A model generated the notes under the pieces. It had not been told where the DNA came from and made no database searches. It was given only the letters and a program-made list of their open reading frames with translations. Positions 35,360-44,356 of a DNA stretch of 64,000 bases are shown in pieces; position 1 is the stretch's first letter; the number at the start of each line of letters is the position of its first letter. The DNA is taken from positions 7,179,831 through 7,243,830 of the forward strand of contig NZ_KI911783.1 of assembly GCF_000515415.1 (NCBI RefSeq). Direction: 5' to 3'. This stretch comes from Bradyrhizobium sp. WSM1417. Lineage in GTDB: Bacteria; Pseudomonadota; Alphaproteobacteria; Rhizobiales; Xanthobacteraceae. The position numbers and the translations under genes are program-made.

Positions 35360-36406
35360 TTAGAGATAGTTGATGAGGCTGATCTTCTGGAGCTGCGAGG
35401 TGAGCGCAAGTGCCGTCTGGATCTGCGCCTGCAAGGTGTTGACCCTGACGGAGGCTTCCGTCGGATCGACCTTCTCTATACCGACGATCTGATTGTTCAG
35501 AATGTCCTGCTGCGTCTTGAGCTTGTCGGTTGCGGAGGTGATCCGCTGCTGGACCGTGCCGATGTCGCCGCCGAGGGTCGCAAGGTCAGTGATGGCGTTT
35601 CCGACAAGGCCGATGGCCTTGTCCACGACGACCTGGAACGTCGCTTGGTCCAGGTTCGCGTTCCCGAGATCTGCCATCATGGTGTAGGCCTCGGCGAGCT
35701 TGCGGAAGCCTGTCTGATTGGCGCTGACGGAGGTATCGGCGATCTCGGTCGTCGAAATACGGCTTTGCATCACCTGGTCGGTAGCCGATGACCAATTCGT
35801 GTTCCAGGCCGGGCTCGCGAACTCGGCATCGAAGGTGGTGTCGAGGAAGGTCTGCATCTGGGCCGGCGTGATGGTGTTCACGCTGGGGGATGATTGCGAG
35901 AAGCCGAAGGTCGCAAGGAAGTCGGCATCGACCTGGTTCTTGCTGGCCGAGCCCGCGGTGTAGGCCGTGATCGGCGTGTTCTGCGTATTGATCCCCGCAA
36001 AGAGAGACGAGCCGTTATAGGAGACGTTCAGCGCGCCAATCAGATCCTGGAGGTTGGAGGACGCAGGCGGCAGGATGATCCGCCCGCCGCCGTCGGTGCT
36101 GCGCGCCGCGATCAGATCCTTGAGGAAGTCCGTCGCGGTCGAACCAAGCTGGGTGATCCGGCTCTGCGTGATGTCCAGGCGTCCCGAGACCAGCCCGTTG
36201 GTATCGACGAGCTGATCGGCGAAGCTCAAATCCGCCCGCAGGGTGACGTCGCCTCCCGTCGTGGCGCCAAGCTCGAGGCCGACATCGGCGAAGCGACCGG
36301 TGGTGGCTTCCTTCGAGGCCTTGGCCAGCGCGGCCTGATTGTTGGTGATCGATGACCTCAACGACGACGACAGCATCAAGGTCGAGATGTAGTTCGCGCT
36401 CATCAT
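35360..36406 (-). CDS. flgL: Hook-filament junction protein FlgL (HAP3)
   Basis: 348 residues. The N-terminal flagellin-like helix is YISTLMLSSSLRSSITNNQA and the C-terminal one is ASVRVNTLQAQIQTALALTS. The middle is variable and Thr/Ser/Asn-rich. It joins FlgK at the hook tip to the first flagellin ring. Three bases separate it from flgK. Confidence 0.92.
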   Translation of the reverse strand: MMSANYISTLMLSSSLRSSITNNQAALAKASKEATTGRFADVGLELGATTGGDVTLRADLSFADQLVDTNGLVSGRLDITQSRITQLGSTATDFLKDLIAARSTDGGGRIILPPASSNLQDLIGALNVSYNGSSLFAGINTQNTPITAYTAGSASKNQVDADFLATFGFSQSSPSVNTITPAQMQTFLDTTFDAEFASPAWNTNWSSATDQVMQSRISTTEIADTSVSANQTGFRKLAEAYTMMADLGNANLDQATFQVVVDKAIGLVGNAITDLATLGGDIGTVQQRITSATDKLKTQQDILNNQIVGIEKVDPTEASVRVNTLQAQIQTALALTSQLQKISLINYL

Positions 36407-36409
36407 GAC

Positions 36410-37888
36410 TTAATTTCCCACGGCAGCCAGCAGGCTCTGCAACATTTCGTCGACGGTCGAGATGATCTTCGACGACGCCGAATAGGTGCGTTCGACCTGG
36501 AGCATCAACGACATCTCGTCGTCCATGTTGACGCCGCTGACGTTCGACAGCGCAGCGGTGCTGCGGTCGAGCAGCGTTTTCTGGTAGGTGACGTTGGAGT
36601 CGGCGGTCTTGCGCTGGTTTTCGATCCAGCTCGTCGACGACGACGCGAAGTCGATCAAGCTGCCGTTCGGTTTGCCTTGCGTGGTTGCATCGAACGGCTG
36701 CGACGCATCCATGGCGCCGATGAGCTGCTGCAGCCGGGCCGAGTAACCGCCATTGCCGGCGGTATTGTATTGGTATGCGACGTTGCCGCTGATCGCACCG
36801 TCGCGCAGCAGATTGGGATTGCCGCCCTGGGCCGGATCGACCGATGCAGCAACGGAAATCGTACCAGCGAGGCCCACCAAGACGGTGGCGCTCGCCGGCA
36901 TTGCCGGCGCGCCGGGATAGGTGAAGAGACCGGGGACGTCGGGCAGCGCCGGAACAGGCGACTGGTCACTTTCCTTGAAGGCATCGACCAGGCCGCGCGC
37001 GATTTCGTCGAGCTGGCTCTGGTAAGTAACCGTATCATTGTCGCGCAGCTGGGCCAGGCCAGCAAGCTTGCCGGACTTGAGCGGCATCGCGGAATTGGCG
37101 CCGGTCACCGGAACGCCGTCGATATAGACCGCATTGCCGGTGGTGCCGGCCGTATAGGCGTTCGTCGGTGCAAAGCTCACCGTTCGCGCCGTCTTGTCGA
37201 ACAGCACGACGCCGCTGTCGGTATAGAGCGCCGCGTCGCCGTTGGGACGGAGCGACATCGAGACCCCGACCTCCTGCGACAGCTGCGAGACGATGCTGTC
37301 GCGTTGGTCGAGGTAGTCGGTGATGTCGTCGCCGGAGATCGTCCCCTTCACGATCGCGGTATTCACGGTCTGGAACTGGGAGAGCAGCCGATTGATGTTT
37401 TGAACCGACGTATTCATGTCGGCATCGGCGCCCTCACGGGCCGACTGCACGGTCCGGGTCGCCTGGTTGAGCGCGATCGCCATGTCCTTGGCGGACGTCA
37501 CCGCTGCTTGCGCCAGCGTGGTGTTGTCCGGGGCGTTGGCATATTGCTGGAGCGCCTTCTTCAGCGCATTGAGCTGCGCCGTCGGCGACTGGTCGAGTTC
37601 CGGATCGTCCACCGTGGCAGCTGCGATCTTCTGGAGACCATCAAGGATCGCGCTCTGCTTGGCCGACGTCGAAGTTGCGGTCAGCACGTTGGTGTAGAGA
37701 CCCGAACTCGCGGCGCGCTGGATCGCCGCCACGTAGACGCCGGTTCCCGGGAGGTTGTCCAGCACGGCAATCTTGCGCGAATAGCCGGCGGAGCTGGCGC
37801 CGGCGATGTTGCGCGAGATGACCGACGACTGGACGCCCGACGCCATCAGCGAGGAGCGGGCGGATTCGAGAGCGGCGGTAAGGTTCAT
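36410..37888 (-). CDS. flgK: Hook-filament junction protein FlgK (HAP1)
   Basis: 492 residues. The N-terminal MNLTAALESARSSLMASGVQ and GASSAGYSRKIAVLD, and the C-terminal MNMDDEMSLMLQVERTYSAS-like ending (VNMDDEMSLMLQVERTYSAS), are diagnostic for rod/hook axial proteins of the FlgK type. Shorter than enterobacterial FlgK (about 550), through loss in the central domain. It precedes flgL in the operon and follows flgE by 33 bases. Confidence 0.92.
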   Translation of the reverse strand: MNLTAALESARSSLMASGVQSSVISRNIAGASSAGYSRKIAVLDNLPGTGVYVAAIQRAASSGLYTNVLTATSTSAKQSAILDGLQKIAAATVDDPELDQSPTAQLNALKKALQQYANAPDNTTLAQAAVTSAKDMAIALNQATRTVQSAREGADADMNTSVQNINRLLSQFQTVNTAIVKGTISGDDITDYLDQRDSIVSQLSQEVGVSMSLRPNGDAALYTDSGVVLFDKTARTVSFAPTNAYTAGTTGNAVYIDGVPVTGANSAMPLKSGKLAGLAQLRDNDTVTYQSQLDEIARGLVDAFKESDQSPVPALPDVPGLFTYPGAPAMPASATVLVGLAGTISVAASVDPAQGGNPNLLRDGAISGNVAYQYNTAGNGGYSARLQQLIGAMDASQPFDATTQGKPNGSLIDFASSSTSWIENQRKTADSNVTYQKTLLDRSTAALSNVSGVNMDDEMSLMLQVERTYSASSKIISTVDEMLQSLLAAVGN

Positions 37889-37921
37889 GATCTGCTCTTG
37901 CCGGAACGAGCGCTGAGAGGC

Positions 37922-39163
37922 TCAGCGCTTCAGGTTGACGACGACGTCCAGCAGATCGGCGCCGGTCTGGAATGATTTCGAATTCGCGGTGAAACCTCGC
38001 TGCGCCTCGATCATGGAGGTCAACTCGTCCGCGAGATCGACATTGGAATCTTCCAGAGCACCCGACTGGATGGTGCCGAGCCCGCTCTTGCCAGAGACAT
38101 CGACCTGCACGTTTCCAGAATCCAGGTTCGGCGAGTAGACGTTGCCGACTTCGGGTGTCAGACGATCCGGGCTCGGAACGGTGGCGAGCGCGATCTGGAA
38201 GCTCGGCAGCGGAGTGCCGTTCTTGAGGACGGCAGTGACCACACCCTTGCTGTCGATGTTCACCTTCTCAACAGCGGAGGGCGCGTTGCCGTCGACGTTC
38301 GCCTTGAAGTCGAAACTGGAGGCGACCTGGGTCATGGCCGAGAGGTCGATGTTGAAGGCAGCCGAACCACCGGGGATCGCCACCGTAAGCGATGTCGCAC
38401 TCGGCGGCGGGCCCACCAGATCGAGCTTGCCTTTTCCGGTCGAGCTTACGTCAAACGTGAACGTGGTGCTGGGCCCGCTTGACGGAAGCGCCGTCGCGCC
38501 GTTGTAGACCTGCATATCCCAGGTATTTGCCGCAGTCTTTTTAGCGTAGACGTCGAGCGTCACGGCATTTCCGATATTGTCGTAAGTTACGATCGACGTC
38601 TTGGACGTGTAGTTGGCGGGGCCGGCCGGTCCAGCAGAGAAGGCGGCGCTCGGATCAAGATTGGCGGCGACGGTGGCCTTGGTCGAGGGTGACGCCTGCA
38701 GCGCCATCTGATTGACGTTGATGACCTGCAGGTTGCCGAAACCGTTGGCGGAAGTGTTGGGCACGGCGCCGTTCTGGATGTTGTAACCCATCAGCTGGAA
38801 GCCGGCGGCGTTGACGAGGTTGCCCGTGCTGTCGGGCACGAACGCACCGGCGCGCGTCAGGAAGTTGTTGCCGTTCGGATCCTGCACCACGAAGAAGCCG
38901 TTGCCCTGAACCGCGAGATCCGTCGCCGAGGTCGTGAACTGGTAATTGCCGGCATCGGAGATCGCGTAACGCACCGTGGTCTCGACCGCGCCGGAATCGT
39001 AATTGCCCGAGCCGCTCTTCAGGATCAGCGAGGAAAATTCGGTCGAAGCCCGCTTGTAGCCGGTGGTGTTGACGTTCGCGATGTTGTCCGAAACCGTCGA
39101 CAGCTTGTTGGACTGCGCGCTCATCCCGGAAACGCCGGTGCGCATAACACCATACAGGCTCAT
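37922..39163 (-). CDS. flgE: Flagellar hook protein FlgE
   Basis: 413 residues. MSLYGVMRTGVSGMSAQSNK with NIANVNTTGYKRASTEF is the axial rod/hook signature, and DSNVDLADELTSMIEAQRGF near the C-terminus closes the D0 helix. AGGAG eight to nine bases upstream of ATG 39163 is a strong ribosome site, and the 94-base gap to the preceding gene may include a promoter for the flgEKL-flaF-flbT-flgD group. Confidence 0.94.
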   Translation of the reverse strand: MSLYGVMRTGVSGMSAQSNKLSTVSDNIANVNTTGYKRASTEFSSLILKSGSGNYDSGAVETTVRYAISDAGNYQFTTSATDLAVQGNGFFVVQDPNGNNFLTRAGAFVPDSTGNLVNAAGFQLMGYNIQNGAVPNTSANGFGNLQVINVNQMALQASPSTKATVAANLDPSAAFSAGPAGPANYTSKTSIVTYDNIGNAVTLDVYAKKTAANTWDMQVYNGATALPSSGPSTTFTFDVSSTGKGKLDLVGPPPSATSLTVAIPGGSAAFNIDLSAMTQVASSFDFKANVDGNAPSAVEKVNIDSKGVVTAVLKNGTPLPSFQIALATVPSPDRLTPEVGNVYSPNLDSGNVQVDVSGKSGLGTIQSGALEDSNVDLADELTSMIEAQRGFTANSKSFQTGADLLDVVVNLKR

Positions 39164-39257
39164 GAAGTGGGCTCCTTTGGTAGGTTGCAGTTACAATGGA
39201 GGCTGTTGCTTGCGCGGGGCTGATGACGGGGAACATGCAAAAATTGGTATCGCCTCC

Positions 39258-39839
39258 TTAGGTCGTCTTGGGCTGACAGAACGATCGCGCCTTGTCGGTC
39301 CACGCGCCGAAGCCGCTGGAGACGAGATGCGCGACGATGTGACAGACGTAGCGCTTCTGTGCCGGCTGATTGTTGGGGCCTGCATTGTACCGGGCGACCG
39401 CCATGGTCCAGCTGCCCTCACGCTGCTTCAGCTCCTTCAGGAAGCGCGCGGCGTAGTCAACATTCCCAGCGGGATCGAACATCGCCCGGACCGAGGCGAA
39501 TTTGTCGCCGTGATAGTAGTGGTTGATCTGCATGCAGCCGAGGTCGATCAGCTTGATCCCCCTAGCTCGCATGGCTTCGAAGTTGGCGATCGCGTCGTTC
39601 ATGTCCTTGGCGAACACGGTCTGTCCTTCGGCGCCGAGCGCGTAAGGATGAAGCGCGCCGCGCCGCCCGGTCTCGGTCAGGCCGACCGCGTAGAGAATGC
39701 CGAGGGGAATTCCGTGCTGCTGGGACGCACGCGCCATCTCGCGCTCGCACGGGCGCGAATTGTCGGTCGCAGCAGTCGCGGCGCCGGCGTTACAGATAAA
39801 CAGGGCCGCGACGAATCTGCGGCGCCACGTCCTGGTCAT
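39258..39839 (-). CDS. Lytic transglycosylase-like (SLT-fold) exported protein
   Basis: 193 residues from ATG 39839. The signal peptide RRRFVAALFICNAGAATA is followed by a goose-lysozyme-like fold: YAVGLTETGRRGALHPYAL (candidate catalytic Glu), LGCMQINHYYH, and SWTMAVARYNAGPNNQ. It probably opens peptidoglycan for the rod, replacing the muramidase domain missing from FlgJ. The first 50 bases overlap the end of fliK in another frame. Cysteines in CEREMARA, GCMQ, YVCHI and SFCQ could form disulfides. Confidence 0.82.
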   Translation of the reverse strand: MTRTWRRRFVAALFICNAGAATAATDNSRPCEREMARASQQHGIPLGILYAVGLTETGRRGALHPYALGAEGQTVFAKDMNDAIANFEAMRARGIKLIDLGCMQINHYYHGDKFASVRAMFDPAGNVDYAARFLKELKQREGSWTMAVARYNAGPNNQPAQKRYVCHIVAHLVSSGFGAWTDKARSFCQPKTT

Positions 39840-41127
39840 GACCGGTCTCCTGGTTGGACGGGCGCTCCTGTCGGGCCTGCTTCGCGCCGCCGTCGGCTTG
39901 TCCCGACGAATTGCTGGTACCGTCGAACGTGCCTTGCGACTGCGACGATGGCTGCTGGCCCGAAAGCTGCGGCTGCGACTGCCCGGAGCCGCTCTGGAAA
40001 CCATCCAGCGAGCCGTGCTGGACCGGCGCAATGTCGGCGACGTAGCCCGCCGATTGCATCAGGTCGCGGATCGAATCGCGCTGCTGATCCAGCATCTGGC
40101 TCGTGTCCTTGCGCGCGGCGGCAAGGTGGACGGACACTTCGTTGCCGACCAGACGAAGGCGCACGGTGACATTGCCGAGCGCGGGCGGCTCGAGATTGAT
40201 GGTCAGGATCTTGAGCGGCTGATCGGGCGCATTGGCTTGGGACACGGCAACATCTGCAGCTGCGGACGCCGTCGGTGCTGGAGCTTCTTTCAGCTCGGCG
40301 ATAACGGCGTTGGCAACCTGCTGCGGAGCGTTGAACTGCACCGGCGGCAGATGGGTCTCCTGCTGGACCACGGTGACCTTGGTCGTCTCGGGCAATGCGT
40401 CCCGCGCCGAAGCCCTGGCGGCACGCTCGACATTGGCCGCGACGGCCTCGAAGCCGGGTGCCGTCGGCTTCGGCGATGGCTCACTGCCTTGCGGCGATGT
40501 CGCCTGGTCGGCAGCCGTCGCGTGCGACGCCGCGGCGTGCGAATGCGCGGCGGTTGGAGCCGCGGGAGACGCGGGCTCGGCTGTCGTCGCCTTCGCCATG
40601 CCCAAGGCCTGAACGTCGCGCTTCGTCGTGGAAGACCGCTCGTCACGCCCGGACGAATCCTTCTTGTCGCCGGTCGGTGCTTGCATCTGCGGCATCACGA
40701 CCGGCGGCCCGGCGACGATCTCCTGTCCGATGATCCCGGCAATGCTCGATCGGCTCTGGACGTTGGCCTGCTCGGTAGGATCGAGGAATCCATGTTTCCC
40801 GGACGATTTCTCGGTGGGTTTCTCGTTCGATCCGGGCTCCTCGGCCGCCGCGTTACGGTTGTGCACCGTCTCGTCGTTCGCGTTGGCCTTCCCGCTGTGG
40901 TGCGCCAGTCGCGTCCGCAGCGTTCCGGCTTTCGCGGCCGTGTCGCTGCCCTCGTCGTTGAGCGCCCGCTTCGCGAGATTCGAGACGGTGTGCAGCAGAT
41001 CGTTGAAGGACGAGTCCGCCGGCGCTTTCGCCCCGGCGCTCTTACCGGAGCGCGATGTGCCCCGCATGTTGAGGCTTTCGGCGAGACTCGAAAAGACCTG
41101 TCCGGAGGTTCCACTGAGCTTCGTCAT
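39790..41127 (-). CDS. fliK: Hook-length control protein FliK (rhizobial MotD)
   Basis: 445 residues. A long low-complexity, charged, Ala/Thr/Glu-rich N-terminal region is consistent with a molecular ruler. The C-terminal Flg_hook domain is at about 315-400: LTINLEPPALGNVTVRLRLV and GNEVSVHLAAARKDTSQML. The Gln/Ser-rich tail SGQQPSSQSQG follows. Known in Sinorhizobium first as MotD and later recognised as FliK. ATGA overlap with motC. Confidence 0.88.
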   Translation of the reverse strand: MTKLSGTSGQVFSSLAESLNMRGTSRSGKSAGAKAPADSSFNDLLHTVSNLAKRALNDEGSDTAAKAGTLRTRLAHHSGKANANDETVHNRNAAAEEPGSNEKPTEKSSGKHGFLDPTEQANVQSRSSIAGIIGQEIVAGPPVVMPQMQAPTGDKKDSSGRDERSSTTKRDVQALGMAKATTAEPASPAAPTAAHSHAAASHATAADQATSPQGSEPSPKPTAPGFEAVAANVERAARASARDALPETTKVTVVQQETHLPPVQFNAPQQVANAVIAELKEAPAPTASAAADVAVSQANAPDQPLKILTINLEPPALGNVTVRLRLVGNEVSVHLAAARKDTSQMLDQQRDSIRDLMQSAGYVADIAPVQHGSLDGFQSGSGQSQPQLSGQQPSSQSQGTFDGTSNSSGQADGGAKQARQERPSNQETGHDQDVAPQIRRGPVYL

Positions 41128-42314
41128 GGACGGCGATCCCTGGTGAGAAGTTCGAGTTCTCCCAGCTGCTTCCGCGCGCGCGCAAGCGTTGCGGTCGACG
41201 ACGCGAGGTCGAGACGCGCCGGCGTGACCGGAGGCTTGTCGGCTGCGGCGGCGGATCCGCCAGCGAACGGCTTGCGAACGTCGAGTGCGAGCTGCACCGT
41301 TGCATTGAGAAAGGGAATGTCGCGCTCGGGCAGCTTCGACCGGTCGAGCGCCTTCAACTCGGCGAGACCGCCGTCATATTCGTCTGTGAGCGCCCGCGAC
41401 ACGCCGCGGAATAGATGCGCCCGCTCGCGCTCCGCCGAGGCATCGGCGCTGAGCGCCAGCGCGCGTTCGCCGGCAAGCCGGGTCACGACCAGCCCTCCGC
41501 GCACCATCGCGGTCCGCGCGATCACGAGATAGAGCTTGAGGCGGCTCGCGCGGTCGATCTGCTCTAGCAGGGTGGTGATCCGCGCAAACCGACGCTCGTC
41601 GAGCGCGAGGCTCGATTGCGTGAGAACCGTGGAAAAACGCTGCCAGAAGTCTCCTGCATAGACCGAGTTGTGGTAGTGGCGGATGTAGGCCAGCGTCAGG
41701 AACTCGAACTTGTCGAAATCCTCGGCTTGCCCGACCAACAGGATCTCGCGCCGCAGCGCGGCCTCCTCCACCAATGTGCCCGGCAAGAGCAGGCGCGCGT
41801 CATCCAGACGCTCGATTGCAAGCGATGCCTCGGCGCGTGCGAACAGCGCGCCCTGGACCAGCGCGAGCTGCCCGCCCAGGCCCGCCGGAACCGTCCGCGG
41901 CTTGACGTCCTTGAGCAGTTCGCGCGCTTCGTCCTGACGACCCTCGACATAGGCCAGCGCGCCATCGAACAGCCGTCCATCGACGTTTAGCTTGTCGCGC
42001 GGCAGCTTGCGGATGATTTGCGGCGCGCCGCCGCTGAGCAGGTAGATGACGGCGGCCTGGCCGTTCTGCGGGTTGCTCCACACGCCCGGATCGGCTGCGA
42101 GAAATTTTTCGCCGATCTGCCGGATCAACGCGCTGTGGCTGCCGTGCGCCGCGCTATCGCCGTTGGCGATGCCGTCCTGCACGGCCTGCAACGCCCGAAC
42201 GAGTTCATATGGCTCGCCCGATGCCGATACCATCGGTGCCGGCTCGGCGAATGCGCCTGCCACCGTGAACGACAGCAGTATCAGCAGCGCGGCGCAGAGA
42301 AGAGGCCTGATCAA
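41124..42314 (-). CDS. motC: Periplasmic motility protein MotC
   Basis: 396 residues. The signal peptide LLCAALLILLSFTVAGAFAE is followed by a helical-repeat domain matching rhizobial MotC: YELVRALQAVQDGIANGDSA, AAVIYLLSGGAPQIIRKLP, EFLTLAYIRHYHNSVYAGDF. The start is a TTG at 42314 overlapping the motB stop (TTGA), with GGGAG eight bases upstream. In Sinorhizobium, MotC binds the periplasmic part of MotB and is stabilised by MotE. Confidence 0.9.
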   Translation of the reverse strand: MIRPLLCAALLILLSFTVAGAFAEPAPMVSASGEPYELVRALQAVQDGIANGDSAAHGSHSALIRQIGEKFLAADPGVWSNPQNGQAAVIYLLSGGAPQIIRKLPRDKLNVDGRLFDGALAYVEGRQDEARELLKDVKPRTVPAGLGGQLALVQGALFARAEASLAIERLDDARLLLPGTLVEEAALRREILLVGQAEDFDKFEFLTLAYIRHYHNSVYAGDFWQRFSTVLTQSSLALDERRFARITTLLEQIDRASRLKLYLVIARTAMVRGGLVVTRLAGERALALSADASAERERAHLFRGVSRALTDEYDGGLAELKALDRSKLPERDIPFLNATVQLALDVRKPFAGGSAAAADKPPVTPARLDLASSTATLARARKQLGELELLTRDRRP

Positions 42315-43642
42315 GGACGCTTCTCCCGGACCATGATCTCGATCCGGCGATTCTGCGCAGCCGCCGGATCGTTTTGAAGTTTCGGCCGCCGATCGGCATA
42401 ACCCTCGACATGCTCGATGCGCTGCGCATCGACGCCGGAGCGGACCAGCATGTAATAGGCCATCTGCGCACGGGCCGTTGACAGTCGCCAGTTGTCATAG
42501 GTCTCCGAACGGTACGGCCGATTGTCGGTGTGGCCGCGGACGATGATCACGCCGGGACGCTTCGTCAGCAGCGGGCCGATCTTGTCGATCACACGGATGA
42601 GTTCGGGCCGCGGCTCAGCAGAGCCGACCGCGAACATGCCGAAGTTGGCATCGTCGGTCAGGCTGATCAGCAGGCCTTCCTCAACCTGACGCACCTCGGC
42701 CACCGGTCCGGCGCCAGCCTTGACGTCCGACAGCGCGTCGGCGATCGCCGACTGAAGCTGCTTGACCGCTAGTTGCTGGGCCTGAGCCGCGTCGCGTGGC
42801 TCGGATTCCTTCGTCGTGTCGTTGGGACGCGGCTGCGCGGCGGCATTGACTTGATTACCAGCCTGGGCGCCCGGCTGCGCGCTCCCTTCGCGTGAGGCCT
42901 GTGATGGCGCGGGCCCCGGCGGCAGCAGAGCCGACAGATTTGCGGACGACGCATCGGCGTTCGGGGCCACGCTTCCGCCGGCATCGTCCTGCCTGGCTCG
43001 GCGTGCCTGCGGCTCGCCCTCACCTGTGCCGGACGCAGTGTCGCGCGCGGACGCATTCGGCTTGAGCTCGGGCTTGGGCTCGATGATGCGATCGGCATCC
43101 TTGGGTGCCTGCGGCGCAAGCTTCCAATAGCCGGGGTCGAACGGATCGCGGTAGGCGTCGCCTCCCTTGAGGCCATCCTCTTCGGCGGACGTCAAAGCGC
43201 CGGCGCGCCGCTGGCCCGAGGCCTGGTTCGCGCTGCTGGCGATCTCGGCGAGTGTCGTATAGGGATCGCGGAACAGGACCTTCTCCTCGTAGAAGGGCGG
43301 CTTCTCGGCCGTCGGAGAGTCACCGCGACGTTCCTCGCTCGGTCCTCCCGGCTGGCGCCTGCCGTCCTGGCCGTCGAACGACGACGGCTCCTTCTTGGAG
43401 AGATCCTTAAGCCCCTTCGGGGCAGGTGCGTTCTCCGCGAGCTTGATCGGATTGAAATAGCTCGCGACCACCTGCTTCTGATCCTGGTTGAGCGCATTGA
43501 TCAGCCACATCACCAGGAAGAACGCCATCATCGCGGTCATGAAGTCCGCATAGGCGATCTTCCAAACGCCGCCGTGCGGTTTCTCGTCGTCGAAGGCGCT
43601 CCGCCGGCGGATGATGACCAGTTCTGACTTGACTTCATTCAT
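42311..43642 (-). CDS. motB: Stator protein MotB (OmpA-like peptidoglycan-binding)
   Basis: 443 residues, larger than enteric MotB. The single membrane helix YADFMTAMMAFFLVMWLINA carries the essential proton-binding Asp33. A long Pro/Glu/Arg-rich linker (about 70-290), typical of rhizobia, follows. The C-terminal OmpA domain contains VIIVRGHTDNRPYRSETYDN. It forms the proton channel with MotA (58856) and anchors it to peptidoglycan. Confidence 0.94.
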   Translation of the reverse strand: MNEVKSELVIIRRRSAFDDEKPHGGVWKIAYADFMTAMMAFFLVMWLINALNQDQKQVVASYFNPIKLAENAPAPKGLKDLSKKEPSSFDGQDGRRQPGGPSEERRGDSPTAEKPPFYEEKVLFRDPYTTLAEIASSANQASGQRRAGALTSAEEDGLKGGDAYRDPFDPGYWKLAPQAPKDADRIIEPKPELKPNASARDTASGTGEGEPQARRARQDDAGGSVAPNADASSANLSALLPPGPAPSQASREGSAQPGAQAGNQVNAAAQPRPNDTTKESEPRDAAQAQQLAVKQLQSAIADALSDVKAGAGPVAEVRQVEEGLLISLTDDANFGMFAVGSAEPRPELIRVIDKIGPLLTKRPGVIIVRGHTDNRPYRSETYDNWRLSTARAQMAYYMLVRSGVDAQRIEHVEGYADRRPKLQNDPAAAQNRRIEIMVREKRP

Positions 43643-43648
43643 GACGGA

Positions 43649-44356
43649 CTACCGGCGCGCCTCTTTCAGGCGCTCGCTCCAGGCCGTGATCTGCGTCTCG
43701 ATCACGGTCTGGTCGGCCACGACACGAACCTCGAATGTATCGGCGGCCTCATACTCGAAGCCCGTTCGCCGGGCCGTCCCGAGCTGCGTCTTCACCAGGT
43801 CGAGCAGTTCGCTTGGGCCGGTGACCTTGAACACCGGCACCGGCGAATTGCCGGTCAGCGCCGCAATCTGCTCGACCAGCGAGCCGATCGCCTTGTCGCG
43901 GACCGCATCGGCGAGGAACGGCAGCAATATCCGCGCAACGGAGCTCGCGATGTTGGTCTCGATTTCGCGGCAAGCCGTCTCGAAGCCGCTGACGACCGTC
44001 ACCGCCTGCTGGTCGGACCACTTGGCCCGCTCTTCGCCGAGGCGGATCGCGCTGCGAACTCTTTCCTCGGCGATCCTGGACTCGCCCTCCGCGACGCCGG
44101 CCGCATGGCCGCGCCGAAAGGCATCGTCCAGGAGATTGGCCGCCGGGGCTTCCGCCTTCGGCGCCACAGGCGGCGACTGAAGCTGGGGCTGCGACTGCGG
44201 TTGCGAATGGGTCTGGAGCTGCGGTTGCGGCTCGCGCCGGGCTTCCTTCGGCCTCGTCAGCACATCCTGGATTTTGGGCGGCGGTGGAGGCGGAGGCGAT
44301 TTGACCCGCCCGTTCGCGTCGAACTGCGTCAGGAGCTTTCCGATTGCCGCGTTCAT
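43649..44356 (-). CDS. FliH-like export regulator (putative)
   Basis: 235 residues. A run of eight prolines and a Gln/Ser-rich stretch lie in the first 70 residues. Then a FliH-like helical segment follows, AFRRGHAAGVAEGESRIAEE with small-residue GxxxG/AxxxG spacing, and a C-terminal domain (ASSVARILLPFLADAVRDKA). FliH regulates the ATPase FliI and is usually encoded near fliF and fliG. Here it follows fliF with a four-base overlap. No other FliH candidate is present. The call rests on topology and context. Confidence 0.6.
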   Translation of the reverse strand: MNAAIGKLLTQFDANGRVKSPPPPPPPKIQDVLTRPKEARREPQPQLQTHSQPQSQPQLQSPPVAPKAEAPAANLLDDAFRRGHAAGVAEGESRIAEERVRSAIRLGEERAKWSDQQAVTVVSGFETACREIETNIASSVARILLPFLADAVRDKAIGSLVEQIAALTGNSPVPVFKVTGPSELLDLVKTQLGTARRTGFEYEAADTFEVRVVADQTVIETQITAWSERLKEARR

